From positions 1-64,000 of the forward strand of contig NZ_ABXW01000017.1 of the NCBI RefSeq assembly GCF_000173415.1: a stretch of 64,000 nucleotides of DNA, in the 5' to 3' direction. This DNA is from Providencia alcalifaciens DSM 30120 (lineage in GTDB: Bacteria > Pseudomonadota > Gammaproteobacteria > Enterobacterales > Enterobacteriaceae). Below are positions 9,016 through 18,727 of this stretch, in pieces. The notes beneath the pieces were generated by a model that did not search any database, was not told where the DNA came from, and saw only the letters and a list, made by a program, of their open reading frames with translations. Positions within the stretch are counted from its first letter, which is position 1. Each line of letters opens with the position of its first letter. The position numbers and the translations under genes are program-made.

Positions 9016-9888
9016 ATGAATACTGATGATGTTACAGGCGCATTGAATGATGCAACGAATTGGTTTGTGGCAAATCAGGATCTGCTAGTCCAGTATGTCG
9101 TCAATATCGTTTCCGCACTTGTTATTTTAATTGTGGGGTTGATGATTGCTAAATGGGTTAGCCGTGGTTTGAATCGCGTGATGACAATGAGAGGAATTGA
9201 CTCCACTGTTAGCGAATTCTTATCTGCTATTGCTCGCTATACCATTGTGGCATTTACCTTAATTGCTGTGCTGGGCAAAATTGGCGTACAAACTGCCTCT
9301 GTCATCGCGGTAATGGGTGCCGCCGGTTTAGCGGTTGGTTTAGCATTACAAAACTCATTAGGTAACTTTGCTGCAGGCGTTTTGCTGGTGGTATTTAGAC
9401 CATTAAAAGCGGGTGAATTTGTGAAGATTGGTGCGATTGACGGTACTGTCCAAAGCGTACAAATTTTCTCAACCACATTAAAAACGGCGGATGACCGTAT
9501 CGTTGTTATCCCAAATGGTAAAATCATTGGGGACAGCATCATTAACGTGACCCGTGAGCCACTTCGCCGTCAAGATATCATGGTGGGCGTTGCTTATAAC
9601 TCAGATATTGATATGGTTAAAAAAGTCTTAGGTGACATTGTTGCGGCTGATAAACGTATTCTGCACGATAAAGGTGTCACTATCCGTTTAAATGAAATGG
9701 CGCCATCTTCATTGAATTATTTAGTGCGTTTTTGGACCACGAATGGTGATACGTGGCCTGTTTACTGGGATTTAATGGAAAACTTTAAACGTGCATTAGA
9801 TCAGCACAATATTGGAATTCCATTCCCACAAATGGATGTTCACCTTCATCAAGTTAATCCTAGTGTGAAAAATATTTCTGCTGAATAA
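9016..9888 (+). CDS. mscS: Small-conductance mechanosensitive channel MscS
   Basis: This 290-residue inner-membrane channel opens on hypo-osmotic shock. Three transmembrane helices fill the first 130 residues. The pore-lining TM3 has the alternating Gly/Ala pattern GAAGLAVGLALQNSLGNFAAGVLL, quoted here only as a range (about residues 100-123). The beta domain (GTVQSVQIFSTTLKTAD, IPNGKIIGDSIINVTREP) and alpha-beta C-terminal domain follow. ATG 9016 is chosen behind AAAGGA; a TTG seven codons upstream is less likely. The sequence follows E. coli MscS throughout. Confidence 0.95.
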   Translation: MNTDDVTGALNDATNWFVANQDLLVQYVVNIVSALVILIVGLMIAKWVSRGLNRVMTMRGIDSTVSEFLSAIARYTIVAFTLIAVLGKIGVQTASVIAVMGAAGLAVGLALQNSLGNFAAGVLLVVFRPLKAGEFVKIGAIDGTVQSVQIFSTTLKTADDRIVVIPNGKIIGDSIINVTREPLRRQDIMVGVAYNSDIDMVKKVLGDIVAADKRILHDKGVTIRLNEMAPSSLNYLVRFWTTNGDTWPVYWDLMENFKRALDQHNIGIPFPQMDVHLHQVNPSVKNISAE

Positions 9889-9906
9889 CTCATCATGTGT
9901 ACCATG

Positions 9907-9943
9907 AAAAATGGCGTAGACTAAAAAACTACGCCATTTTTAT
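9907..9943 (+). terminator. Terminator after mscS
   Basis: A stem ATGGCGTAG (9911-9919) with CTACGCCAT (9929-9937), flanked by A and T runs, lies 20 bp after mscS. The flanking A/T symmetry allows function on both strands, though no convergent gene is present. Confidence 0.88.
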
Positions 9944-10094
9944 TCCCAGAATATAGGTAATCTTATTTCAAATTTCTCTCCATGAATTTGTATTAGCCTT
10001 TCTTATGCCCTATTAGAGTTAATCGTTTTCACTAATGATTTTTCGTGGATATTATTCTGTGCAGATAATCTGAATAATTATTAGGAAAATTTGC

Positions 10095-10712
10095 ATGTTT
10101 ACGATTTATTTTCAGGGGGCTCTTTTAGGGGCTGCAATGATATTGCCATTAGGTCCACAAAATGCATTTGTTTTACAACAAGGTAGCCGAAAGCAGTTTC
10201 ATTTGATGAGTGCATTATTATGCGCATTAAGTGATACGATTTTAATTATTGCGGGGGTTTTTGGTGGCAGCGCGTTATTAAGTCAATCTGAGCTATTAAT
10301 GGCACTGATTACTTGGGCGGGAGTCGCATTTTTAGTGTGGTATGGCTATGAGGCATTTCGCACAGTAATGACGCCAGATGACGCAGTATTGCAATTAGAA
10401 CGTAAGATGATGACACGATGGAAAGTGGTCGTGACGTTGTTTGCCGTGACTTGGCTTAACCCTCATGTGTATTTAGATACTTTTGTGGTATTAGGTAGTG
10501 TTGGTGGTCAATTAGAAAGTCAGTTGCGCCCATGGTTCACGGCTGGGGCATTAACGGCTTCATTCGTTTGGTTTTTTTTATTAGCGATGTTAGCGGCGTG
10601 GTTTTCTCCTATACTGAATAAACCACGTTCCCAGCGTTTTATTAATCTGTTTGTAGGCTGTGTGATGTGGTTTATTGCATTTCAACTCGCAATGCACGGG
10701 CTAGGATATTAA
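10095..10712 (+). CDS. argO: Arginine exporter ArgO (LysE family)
   Basis: This 205-residue inner-membrane protein with about six hydrophobic segments exports L-arginine and its toxic analogue canavanine in E. coli. Family hallmarks are [19 protein letters not shown] near the N-terminus and [15 protein letters not shown] in the middle. It lies near argP, whose LysR product activates argO in E. coli, with yggE between them. ATG 10095 has AGGAAAA upstream. The 180 bp before it probably contains the ArgP/Lrp-responsive promoter, but I could not define the operators. Confidence 0.94.
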   Translation: MFTIYFQGALLGAAMILPLGPQNAFVLQQGSRKQFHLMSALLCALSDTILIIAGVFGGSALLSQSELLMALITWAGVAFLVWYGYEAFRTVMTPDDAVLQLERKMMTRWKVVVTLFAVTWLNPHVYLDTFVVLGSVGGQLESQLRPWFTAGALTASFVWFFLLAMLAAWFSPILNKPRSQRFINLFVGCVMWFIAFQLAMHGLGY

Positions 10713-10827
10713 TTAGCATTATTCTGAATCGCAGTTTGTGGTAAATATGATAATGTGAATCTTAATCAGAGGAGGTTTATGATGAACTTCCTCTTTATTA
10801 TAGAGAAAAACACCATTGGGAGGTTCT

Positions 10828-11556
10828 GTGAAATTGAAATCTATCGTTGTTGCTGCCGTATTGGCAGGTCTTGCGGTTCCGAGCATCTCTTTGGCTAGTG
10901 CAGCACCGGAAGGTCCTCATATTTCAACGTCAGCAAGTGGGGCGGTGAAAGTAGCACCGGATATGGCAACGTTGAGCATTAATGTGCAGGTTACGAATAA
11001 AGATGCTGCGGCGGCAAAAGCGGCAGTTGATAAGCGCGTTGCTGAATACTTTGAATTCCTGAAGAAAAATGGAATTGAAAAGCAGGATATTGATGCTGCA
11101 AATGTACGAACACAACCTAACTATGATTATAGTTCAGCGTCTAAGCCAACACTGAAAGGATATACGGCGATAAGAACCGTCGATGTCAAAGTGAAAAAGT
11201 TGGATCAGCTAAATGTTCTACTTGATGGTGCGTTGACAGCAGGATTAAATGAAATTAATTCTGTGCAGTTTGGGGTGAGTGATCCTCAGAAATACCGTAA
11301 TGCAGCCCGTGACCAAGCAATGAAGAATGCTCAGTTACAAGCTGAAGCGCTGGCAAAAGGGTTTAATGCACAGTTAGGGCCGATTTATAGCATTAATTAC
11401 AATGCTCCAGCTGATGTCCCATATCCAATGGCAGTGCGTGGTCAAGCGGGGTCACTGAAAGCGGCTGCTCAAGATCTCAACGTTAATGAGACCTATGAGC
11501 AGCAAAGTATCGATTTTAATGATCAAGTTGATGTGGTGTTTGAAATTAAACGTTAA
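10828..11556 (+). CDS. yggE: SIMPL-domain oxidative stress defence protein
   Basis: The 242-residue protein has an N-terminal signal peptide ([24 protein letters not shown]) and is probably periplasmic. The DUF541/SIMPL domain covers the rest: [26 protein letters not shown]-like [10 protein letters not shown], and [19 protein letters not shown] match E. coli YggE. In E. coli it lowers reactive oxygen by an unknown mechanism. GTG 10828 is preferred because GGGAGG precedes it; an upstream TTG overlaps this ribosome site. The 3' end overlaps the convergent argP by 11 bp. Confidence 0.92.
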   Translation: MKLKSIVVAAVLAGLAVPSISLASAAPEGPHISTSASGAVKVAPDMATLSINVQVTNKDAAAAKAAVDKRVAEYFEFLKKNGIEKQDIDAANVRTQPNYDYSSASKPTLKGYTAIRTVDVKVKKLDQLNVLLDGALTAGLNEINSVQFGVSDPQKYRNAARDQAMKNAQLQAEALAKGFNAQLGPIYSINYNAPADVPYPMAVRGQAGSLKAAAQDLNVNETYEQQSIDFNDQVDVVFEIKR

Positions 11557-12466
11557 TCTCAGCGGCGATTTCATCATCTTGTTTTAGCATCTGGCGTCCT
11601 GTTTTTAATAGGGCGTCAGTGACTTTCTTCATTGTGCGACTTTCCGGTGCAAAACGATGCCAGTAGAGCATCCGGCGTTGACAGAGCCCCGGTGTTAAAT
11701 CAATTAATTCACCATTTTCTAACTCACTGGCAATTTGCAAGTGTGGGATCATACAGCATGTTGACCCCTGTTTAGCTAATTGTACAAAGGCCTCTGATGA
11801 GTTAACGATATGGCAAGGTACACTGCCAGGTGATAGTCCAAAGTTTTGTTGTACAAAGGCTTGGTGCATATCATCCAAATGGTCAAATGCCACCGCGGGT
11901 GCTTTTAGTAAGGAGGCTCGAGTTACCCCATCAGGGAAATACTTCGCGGCAAAACCCGGTGAGGCGACGAAAATATAGTCTAATGCGCCCAGTTTATCGA
12001 CTAAACAACCTGGCAAGGCTTGAGGTTGAATACTTATAGCCCCAACCACTTCCCCGCGTCTTAGGCGCTCTTGGGTGCGGGTTTCATCTTCCACTTGAAT
12101 GTTCAAACGGATAGGCGTATTGCCTAAAACAGGGTTTAGGGCGGGCAAAAACCATGTTGCTAAACTGTCAGCGTTCACCGCTAAGGAGAGCAATAATGGG
12201 GTGGAGCCACTGTTTTCATCTCCAAGCCACTGTTCTTCGAGTAATTCAACTTGATGAAGCAATGCCAACAGTTTTTGACCTTGTTCAGTCGGATGTGGCG
12301 GAACGGTACGCACAAGCAAAGGTTGACCAAAAAGGTTTTCTAACTGTTTGATTCGTTGAGAAACTGCAGACTGAGTGATGCATAACTTTTGTGCTGCTCG
12401 TTCAAATCCGCGTTCACGAATGACGGCATCCAGTGCTTGCAAGGCGCGATAATCAGGGCGCTTCAT
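11546..12466 (-). CDS. argP: LysR-type regulator ArgP
   Basis: The 306-residue transcription factor has an N-terminal winged helix-turn-helix ([20 protein letters not shown], residues about 22-41) and a two-lobed effector domain. It is nearly identical in the first 50 residues to E. coli ArgP, which activates argO with arginine and represses or holds promoters with lysine. It also controls lysine genes and is known as IciA. ATG 12466 is chosen over a TTG one codon earlier; AGGAGAG lies just upstream. It is convergent with yggE and divergent from rpiA, as in E. coli. Confidence 0.96.
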   Translation of the reverse strand: MKRPDYRALQALDAVIRERGFERAAQKLCITQSAVSQRIKQLENLFGQPLLVRTVPPHPTEQGQKLLALLHQVELLEEQWLGDENSGSTPLLLSLAVNADSLATWFLPALNPVLGNTPIRLNIQVEDETRTQERLRRGEVVGAISIQPQALPGCLVDKLGALDYIFVASPGFAAKYFPDGVTRASLLKAPAVAFDHLDDMHQAFVQQNFGLSPGSVPCHIVNSSEAFVQLAKQGSTCCMIPHLQIASELENGELIDLTPGLCQRRMLYWHRFAPESRTMKKVTDALLKTGRQMLKQDDEIAAEINV

Positions 12467-12663
12467 CAAAAACTCTCCTTCTTGTTATTCTGCCAATCAC
12501 TATGCCATATTTTTAGGGATAACACTTGCAAATATTCCTAAAGGGTATTTTTCATAAGAAGTAGTGCACAATCCCTAATAACAATACTGCAACTTGCAGA
12601 ATGTCCGGTATATACTATTCACTATCTATTTAATGATTGAATATTCCAGTATAAGGCTCTCGC

Positions 12664-13323
12664 ATGACTCAGGATGAATTGAAAAAAGCAGTAGGTTGGG
12701 CGGCATTAGAATATGTTAAGCCAGGCACGATTGTTGGGGTAGGTACAGGTTCTACCGCATCCCACTTTATTGATGCATTGGCAACAATGAAGGGACAAAT
12801 TGAAGGAGCCGTTTCTAGCTCTGAAGCATCAACACAAAAATTGAAATCCTTGGGTATTCCTGTTTTTGACTGTAACAGTGTAGATTCATTAGATGTTTAT
12901 GTTGATGGGGCTGATGAAGTAGATGGCAACATGAACATGATCAAAGGCGGTGGTGCCGCATTAACTCGCGAAAAAATTGTTTCTGCTATTGCTAAAACGT
13001 TTGTCTGTATCGTTGACCAATCTAAGTTAGTGGGTGTTTTAGGTAATTTCCCTCTACCAGTCGAAGTCATTCCGATGGCGCGCAGCTATGTTGCGCGTGA
13101 ATTGGTTAAATTAGGCGGGCAACCAGTTTACCGTGAAAATGTGGTGACGGATAACGGTAACGTTATTCTGGATGTCCATAACTTAAAGATCCTCGATCCT
13201 GTTGCATTAGAAAACAAAATCAACGGTATTGCTGGCGTCGTGACTGTGGGACTATTCGCTAACCGTGGTGCTGATGTCGTATTGATGGGAACAGCTGAAG
13301 GTGTAAAAACTATTAAGCTGTAA
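12664..13323 (+). CDS. rpiA: Ribose-5-phosphate isomerase A
   Basis: The 219-residue cytoplasmic enzyme interconverts ribose 5-phosphate and ribulose 5-phosphate in the pentose phosphate pathway. Active-site segments are present: [13 protein letters not shown] (phosphate loop), [11 protein letters not shown] (acidic pair), and [14 protein letters not shown] with the catalytic Glu and Lys. It is full length. It is transcribed divergently from argP; the 197-bp gap carries both promoters. A strong terminator follows. Confidence 0.97.
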   Translation: MTQDELKKAVGWAALEYVKPGTIVGVGTGSTASHFIDALATMKGQIEGAVSSSEASTQKLKSLGIPVFDCNSVDSLDVYVDGADEVDGNMNMIKGGGAALTREKIVSAIAKTFVCIVDQSKLVGVLGNFPLPVEVIPMARSYVARELVKLGGQPVYRENVVTDNGNVILDVHNLKILDPVALENKINGIAGVVTVGLFANRGADVVLMGTAEGVKTIKL

Positions 13324-13340
13324 TCTTCTGTGGTTAATGA

Positions 13341-13376
13341 TAAGCCAGTGGATTTTAAGTTCACTGGCTTATTTTG
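13341..13376 (+). terminator. Terminator after rpiA
   Basis: A 10-bp perfect stem (TAAGCCAGTG at 13341-13350 and CACTGGCTTA at 13362-13371) is followed by TTTTG. Confidence 0.88.
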
Positions 13377-13751
13377 TTTTTAACTAGATAGCTAAAGCGT
13401 TAATGACTTTTATAAATATGGTAAACCTGAAAATTATTTAAATTTTTTTTACCATCCGTTATTTTGGTGATATATCTCACACAAATGCCCATTGGGTGGG
13501 CAAAATGCTTATTTTGTGTTACCGCTCTAGATTTTCCACCACATAACTTCTTTTTCTTCACACTTTTTAGCAGCGTCTAAGCAATCGTTTGTATTGCTAC
13601 TGCGCTGAATTTTGCTATGTTGGTATTCTCGTTTTATTTCAAGGTGCATGTGAGGGGCTGGAGTGCCTTAATTTCATGACTTGCATCTCGAATTATTTTG
13701 AGTTCATACGAAATTCATCTGTCATAAATTAAGTACGATAGGGTAGGGTAA
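13377..13751. other. Intergenic region upstream of serA
   Basis: The 375 bp hold no gene. The region is AT-rich and should carry the serA promoter. In E. coli this promoter is activated by Lrp and Crp; no clean site for either could be pinned down by eye. The serA start is preceded by TAGGGTAGGG. Confidence 0.5.
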
Positions 13752-15002
13752 ATGGTCAAGGTATCTTTGCAGAAAGACAAAATTAAATTTTTACTGCTTG
13801 AAGGTGTTCACCAAAGTGCTGTGGATAACCTCAAAGCAGCGGGTTACACCAATATCGAATATCACAAAAGCGCGCTGTCGGACGAAGAATTAAAAGAAGC
13901 AATTAAAGACGCTCGTTTTGTCGGTATCCGTTCCCGTACTCATTTGACTGAAGAGATCTTTGCATCGGCAGAGAAACTGGTGGCAGTGGGTTGCTTCTGT
14001 ATTGGGACTAACCAAGTTGATTTAGATGCGGCAGCAAAACGCGGTATTCCTGTCTTTAACGCACCATTCTCCAACACACGTTCCGTGGCGGAAATGGTAT
14101 TAGGTCAGCTATTACTATTATTGCGTCGTATTCCTGAAGCCAATATGCAGGCGCACCGTGGTATTTGGGAAAAACAAGCGAAAGGCTGTTTTGAAGCTCG
14201 AGGCAAGCGTTTAGGTATTGTCGGTTATGGTCATATCGGTACTCAGTTAGGGATCTTAGCTGAAGGGATTGGTATGGATGTTTATTTTTATGACATTGAA
14301 AATAAATTGCCATTAGGTAATGCGACGCAAGTTCGCTCATTACCTGAGCTACTGAAAATGAGCGATGTGGTGAGTTTGCATGTGCCCGAAACAGCAAGTA
14401 CCAAGGATATGATTGGTGCAACGCAATTTGAGCAAATGAAAAAAGGTGCAATTTTCATCAATGCTTCTCGTGGTACGGTCGTTGATATCCCTGCACTTAG
14501 CGCAGCATTAGAAAGCAAAAAATTATCAGGCGCGGCAGTTGATGTGTTCCCAACAGAGCCAGCGGCAAATAATGATCCGAATGATCCGTTCATCTCTGAG
14601 TTGATTAAATTCGACAACGTGATCCTGACACCACACATCGGTGGTTCAACGGAAGAAGCGCAAGAGAATATCGGTTTAGAAGTGGCGAGTAAGCTAGCAA
14701 AATACTCTGACAATGGTTCAACATTATCTGCGGTTAACTTCCCTGAGGTTTCACTGCCAGTCCATACGGATGATACCAACCGCTTACTGCATATTCATGA
14801 AAACCGTCCAGGGATGATGAATAGCATCAACCAAGTATTTACGGAAAATAACATCAACGTAGTAGGGCAATATCTGAGAACGTCAGGTAATGTTGGTTAT
14901 GTTGTTATTGATGTGCTGACGCAATCACCTGGTCAGGCGGATGAAGTGTTAGTGAAATTGAAATCACTGCCAGGCACTATTCGCGCTCGCCTGTTGTTCT
15001 AA
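13752..15002 (+). CDS. serA: D-3-phosphoglycerate dehydrogenase
   Basis: The 416-residue enzyme commits 3-phosphoglycerate to serine synthesis. It has a split substrate-binding domain, a Rossmann domain (GIVGYGHIGTQLGILAE, residues about 155-171) with catalytic Arg in NASRGTVVD and the Glu/His pair ending in TPHIGGSTEEAQENIG, and a C-terminal ACT domain. The ACT domain starts near LLHIHENRPGMM and binds serine for feedback inhibition. Length and sequence match E. coli SerA (410). It is monocistronic; the terminator overlaps the end of ygfA. Confidence 0.98.
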   Translation: MVKVSLQKDKIKFLLLEGVHQSAVDNLKAAGYTNIEYHKSALSDEELKEAIKDARFVGIRSRTHLTEEIFASAEKLVAVGCFCIGTNQVDLDAAAKRGIPVFNAPFSNTRSVAEMVLGQLLLLLRRIPEANMQAHRGIWEKQAKGCFEARGKRLGIVGYGHIGTQLGILAEGIGMDVYFYDIENKLPLGNATQVRSLPELLKMSDVVSLHVPETASTKDMIGATQFEQMKKGAIFINASRGTVVDIPALSAALESKKLSGAAVDVFPTEPAANNDPNDPFISELIKFDNVILTPHIGGSTEEAQENIGLEVASKLAKYSDNGSTLSAVNFPEVSLPVHTDDTNRLLHIHENRPGMMNSINQVFTENNINVVGQYLRTSGNVGYVVIDVLTQSPGQADEVLVKLKSLPGTIRARLLF

Positions 15003-15024
15003 TTAAATTTAGCTTTTTATTCTC

Positions 15025-15060
15025 ATATGGCGTTGGTGCTTACCAGCGCCATATTTTTTT
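15025..15060 (+). terminator. serA terminator overlapping the ygfA 3' end
   Basis: A 13-bp stem with one G-T pair (ATATGGCGTTGGT at 15025-15037 with ACCAGCGCCATAT at 15042-15054) and a GCTT-type loop is followed by seven T residues. The right arm lies inside the last codons of the convergent ygfA gene, so coding and termination share sequence. Confidence 0.88.
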
Positions 15061-15642
15061 AGGGGTAATAATTTCAGGTAATGGAATATCCCAATGTGCT
15101 ACTGGTAAATTTTCAACTTGCTGGCAATCATGGGCAAGCCCAATAGGATAAAAGCCAGTTTGCTGCCATTTCGCTAACGTTCTATCGTAAAAACCGCCAC
15201 CCATTCCTAATCGCTGCCCTTGGCTATCAAATGCCACGAGTGGGATCATCATAATATTGAGCTGTTCAATGGGTAATACATCTGAAACATTCAATGGAGG
15301 TTCTTCGATATTAAACTTATTTTTTACTAGTGCAGTTTCTGGTGTGTAACGTAAAAATAAGAGGTTGTTAGGGCTAAATGGATGAATGACGGGGAGATAA
15401 ATATGTTTCCCTTGTTCCCAGAGAGCTTGAATTAATGGGCGTGTATTAATTTCCCCATCGAACGATAGAAATAGGGCGATAGTTTTTGCTTGTGCTATTT
15501 TGGGGTGATTGAGTGAGTGAGTCACTATTTGCTGTGCCGCAGCATCTTGTGCTTCAAGGGAAAGTGCCCGACGGGCTGCCCTAATGGATTGACGAATTTG
15601 CTGACGTGATAAAGAAAGCGCATCTGACATAACCATTTCCAT
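15040..15642 (-). CDS. ygfA: 5-formyltetrahydrofolate cyclo-ligase
   Basis: The 200-residue enzyme converts 5-formyl-THF to 5,10-methenyl-THF using ATP; it is linked to the glycine cleavage system and to stress survival. Family motifs are LFLSFDGEINTRPLI, YLPVIHPF, and the ATP/Mg-binding loop GQRLGMGGGFYDRTL. An open frame continues upstream into 6S RNA but has no homology. I favour ATG 15642 (or 15636), which have GAGG and GAAGG upstream. As in E. coli it lies directly behind ssrS and is probably co-transcribed with it from the ssrS promoters. Confidence 0.94.
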   Translation of the reverse strand: MEMVMSDALSLSRQQIRQSIRAARRALSLEAQDAAAQQIVTHSLNHPKIAQAKTIALFLSFDGEINTRPLIQALWEQGKHIYLPVIHPFSPNNLLFLRYTPETALVKNKFNIEEPPLNVSDVLPIEQLNIMMIPLVAFDSQGQRLGMGGGFYDRTLAKWQQTGFYPIGLAHDCQQVENLPVAHWDIPLPEIITPKKIWRW

Positions 15643-15780
15643 ATACCTTCCCTCATAGAAAGTTGTATAACCAGCGGAAAAACATAACAAACAGTATATC
15701 GCAAGCGATAGGAATGGGTAGTTTTTCGCAGAGTATTTGGGAAGTTGTGCAGAAGACACAGAAACAACAGGAAAAGAAAG

Positions 15781-15964
15781 GGAGGTCTCCAAGATGCCGT
15801 TGTAGGCTGTAACCCTTGAACCCTTGGTTCAAGGTGAACGCAGTTTAGCAACCTTTAGGCTTCCTGAGCGAATCAGGCATGCTCACCAGCGCAAAAACCA
15901 CATTCTGTTTGGTATGAAATATCGGCTCAGGGGACTCACCCACTGACGCGCATCTCAGAGAAAT
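15781..15964 (-). ncRNA. ssrS: 6S RNA
   Basis: The minus strand matches E. coli 6S RNA at both ends and in the conserved parts: it opens with ATTTCTCTGAGATG (15964 downwards), contains CCCCTGAGCCGATATTTCAT and GGTGAGCATGC, and closes with CCTTGAACCAAGGGTTCAAG, GGGTTACAGCC and GGCATCTTGGAGACC. The two ends pair to give the long closing stem, and the large open bubble mimics an open promoter. 6S RNA sequesters sigma-70 RNA polymerase in stationary phase. Position between zapA and ygfA is the conserved enterobacterial arrangement. Ends are estimated from the E. coli RNA. Confidence 0.96.
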
Positions 15965-16073
15965 TTGTTTTGAGAACTTACGTTACTCAGTGACTTCATT
16001 GTACGAAATTAGAGTATAAATGCAACCTAATTTTTAGTTTTATTTTTTACTAGTGATTGATTAATAAGCATAA

Positions 16074-16403
16074 TTACTCTAGGGGCAATACCTGCCTCTC
16101 AGTGATTTTCACCTGATCGTGCAACGCTTGCTCAATCGTTTGTTGCAATACCTTTATCTTCTCTTCCATATTATAAGCATAATCGCGTGTTTTTGTCTTT
16201 TCTTGTGCTAATTCGTGACAGACGTTCAATGCGACAATGAAAATAAGCTGTTCAGTGTTAGTTACACCACTTCTGTCTTTTAAATTCTTTAGGCGTTCTT
16301 CTAACTCTTTTGCAGCTTCTAACAGCGCTTCTTTTTGTTCTATTGGGCAATTAACGCGCATAGAGCGCCCAAAAATCTGAATATCAACGGGTTGTGCGGA
16401 CAT
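16074..16403 (-). CDS. zapA: Cell division protein ZapA
   Basis: The 109-residue cytoplasmic protein bundles FtsZ protofilaments at the division ring. It has the ZapA pattern: an N-terminal globular part ([15 protein letters not shown]) and a C-terminal coiled coil that mediates tetramers (about residues 70-100, [20 protein letters not shown]). It starts at ATG 16403 behind GGAGGT. The downstream neighbour on the same strand is ssrS, and the upstream divergent neighbour is ygfB, as in E. coli. Confidence 0.95.
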   Translation of the reverse strand: MSAQPVDIQIFGRSMRVNCPIEQKEALLEAAKELEERLKNLKDRSGVTNTEQLIFIVALNVCHELAQEKTKTRDYAYNMEEKIKVLQQTIEQALHDQVKITERQVLPLE

Positions 16404-16624
16404 GATACCTCCATACTAAAATCTTTTTCGCCAATAAAAGTGGGACATTTGGCGTAAATGTTGTTAATTTTCACATAGCTTATGCATAGATAGGCATTGG
16501 CGTTATATTACTAGTTTAGAATAAAAATAAACTAATAATAACTCAGACAAAAAAAGCAGACTGGTCTAGCGGCTATCCTTGGTGGTAGCATATCACGAAT
16601 CCCAAGCTAACATGACGAATTCAG

Positions 16625-17203
16625 ATGTCTATACAAAAATCTTTACCTAACTATGAATCGTTGGACAATTTGCTCCAACAGCACTCAATCGCACTCACTG
16701 CTGCCGAAATCCATGGTTTAATTACCGGATTAATTTGTGGAGGAAGTCGTGACCACGGTTGGCAAACTCTCGTCCATGATTTGGCAAATGACGGGCTTGC
16801 ATTTCCACAGACGGTAGCTCAGCCGCTACGTGAGCTGTATGACCTCACATTTGATGCATTAGATGACAGCGAATTCGCATTTAATATGCTATTTCCTGAT
16901 GAAGACGCTTCAGTGTTTGATCATGCAGATGCGTTAGCTGGCTGGGTTAATCACTTCTTACTGGGCATTGGTGTTGCTCAACCTAAACTTACTGATAAAA
17001 AAGAGATTAGCGAAGTTATTACTGATTTACGTAACATTGGTATGCTTGGTTATGATGAAGAAGAAGACCAAGAAGAGCTTGAGCAAGCCTTAGAAGAAGT
17101 TGTTGAATATGTAAGAGTCGCCGTTCAACTGTGCTACATCGCATTAGTTGAGCCGAAAAATGGACCAACCGCAGTCGAGAATATCAAGCCCGTTCTCCAC
17201 TAA
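16625..17203 (+). CDS. ygfB: YgfB (UPF0149) family protein
   Basis: The 192-residue protein has conserved features [25 protein letters not shown] and [25 protein letters not shown], each visible in the sequence, and is acidic and alpha-helical. Homologues are widespread in gammaproteobacteria; a role in modulating gene expression and beta-lactam tolerance has been reported in Pseudomonas, but the molecular function here is unknown. It is the first gene before pepP-ubiH-ubiI. Imperfect inverted repeats (GGTAA and GGTTAA elements) fill the gap to pepP. Confidence 0.92.
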   Translation: MSIQKSLPNYESLDNLLQQHSIALTAAEIHGLITGLICGGSRDHGWQTLVHDLANDGLAFPQTVAQPLRELYDLTFDALDDSEFAFNMLFPDEDASVFDHADALAGWVNHFLLGIGVAQPKLTDKKEISEVITDLRNIGMLGYDEEEDQEELEQALEEVVEYVRVAVQLCYIALVEPKNGPTAVENIKPVLH

Positions 17204-17367
17204 TCTATAATGCTAGGTAATGACCATTAACCGTCGGTTTTCTGGGTTATCAGAAGCCTATGGTTAAGGGGGCTCTTTACCTAATATAAGACGATTGCTC
17301 TTTGATTTTTAGCTAATCATCAAATAAGCAATTTACCTAAAACCCAAAATAATAAGGCAATAACGGT

Positions 17368-18690
17368 ATGAATAAGCAGGAATTTATTTCTCGTCGTAAT
17401 GCATTATTGGCTCAAATGGCGCCTGCAAGTGCTGCCATTATTTTCTCAGCACCTGAAGCACAACGTAATGCGGATTGCGAATATCCGTATCGCCAGCACA
17501 GTGATTTTTTGTATCTGACTGGATTTAGTGAGCCAGAAGCGGTTTTAGTTTTAATTAAAAGTGATGAGAAACATAGTCATACCGTGTTGTTCAACCGCGT
17601 CCGTGATTTAACCGCAGAAATTTGGTTTGGTCGTCGTCTAGGACAAGATGCGGCACCTGAAAAATTAGGTGTAGATAAAGCGCTACCATTTGATGAGATT
17701 GTTGATCAACTCTATCAATTATTGAATGGATTAGATGTGGTTTATCATGCTCAAGGTGAGTTTGAGTATGCGGATAAATTGGTTTTTGGTGCGCTGGATG
17801 TATTACGCCGTGGTAGCCGCCGCAATTTGAAAGCCCCTCAAACTGTTATTGATTGGCGTCCGATGGTGCATGAAATGCGTCTGTTTAAATCGGATGCAGA
17901 AATGGCAGTTATGCGTAAAGCGGGGGAAATCTCAGCCTTAGCCCACATTCGTGCGATGGAAACTTGCCGTCCAAATATGTATGAATATCAACTCTGTGGT
18001 GAAATTGAATATGAATTCACTCGCCATGGCGCGCGTTTCCCTTCCTATAACACTATCGTTGGTAGCGGCGAAAATGCCTGCATTTTGCACTACACCGAAA
18101 ATGAATGTGCTATGAAGGATGGAGACTTAGTTTTAATTGATGCGGGTGCGGAGTTAGAAGGGTACGCAGGAGATATTACTCGTACGTTTCCTGTGAATGG
18201 TAAATTTACCCAAGCGCAGCGTGAAATTTACGACATCGTTCTTGAATCTATCAATACCGCATTAGCGCTTTATCGCCCAGGAACCAGCATCCACGAAGTG
18301 ACTCGACAAATTGTTCGTATCAAAACGGAAGGTTTAGTGAAATTAGGCATTTTACAGGGTGATGTCGAACAATTGATCGAAAACAAAGCGTATCATCCAT
18401 TTTTTATGCATGGTTTAAGTCATTGGTTGGGCTTAGATGTGCATGATGTTGGTTTCTATGGTGTGGAAAGAGATCGCATTTTGGAACCGGGCATGGTGCT
18501 GACCATTGAGCCGGGGCTCTATATTGCACCAGATGCAGATGTACCCCCTCAATACCGCGGTATTGGTGTGCGTATTGAAGATGACATTCTTATCACTGAA
18601 GATGGGAATGAGAATCTAACGTCAATGGTCGTGAAAGATCCAGATGAAATAGAAGCGTTAATGGCGGCTGCTAAAAAACGCTTAGGTTAA
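17368..18690 (+). CDS. pepP: Xaa-Pro aminopeptidase
   Basis: The 440-residue dinuclear manganese aminopeptidase removes N-terminal residues preceding proline. It has the N-terminal creatinase-like domain and the pita-bread catalytic domain. Metal ligands are visible in LIDAGAELEGYAGDITRTFP (two Asp), HGLSHWLGLDVHD (His), TIEPGLY (Glu) and GVRIEDD (Glu). In E. coli it heads the pepP-ubiH-ubiI operon, and spacing here (37 bp to ubiH, 25 bp to ubiI) agrees. Start ATG 17368 has AATAAGG upstream. Confidence 0.97.
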   Translation: MNKQEFISRRNALLAQMAPASAAIIFSAPEAQRNADCEYPYRQHSDFLYLTGFSEPEAVLVLIKSDEKHSHTVLFNRVRDLTAEIWFGRRLGQDAAPEKLGVDKALPFDEIVDQLYQLLNGLDVVYHAQGEFEYADKLVFGALDVLRRGSRRNLKAPQTVIDWRPMVHEMRLFKSDAEMAVMRKAGEISALAHIRAMETCRPNMYEYQLCGEIEYEFTRHGARFPSYNTIVGSGENACILHYTENECAMKDGDLVLIDAGAELEGYAGDITRTFPVNGKFTQAQREIYDIVLESINTALALYRPGTSIHEVTRQIVRIKTEGLVKLGILQGDVEQLIENKAYHPFFMHGLSHWLGLDVHDVGFYGVERDRILEPGMVLTIEPGLYIAPDADVPPQYRGIGVRIEDDILITEDGNENLTSMVVKDPDEIEALMAAAKKRLG

Positions 18691-18727
18691 GCAGTACAAA
18701 GTAATAACAGAAGGTAATTAATAATCT

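Noticed and set aside
14288-14779. Open frame antisense to serA
   Set aside because: It is a shadow of serA, with no ribosome site and no recognisable protein features.
15643-15792. N-terminal extension of ygfA into 6S RNA
   Set aside because: The extension covers the 3' part of ssrS and the following spacer, has no homology, and good ribosome sites exist at 15636-15642.
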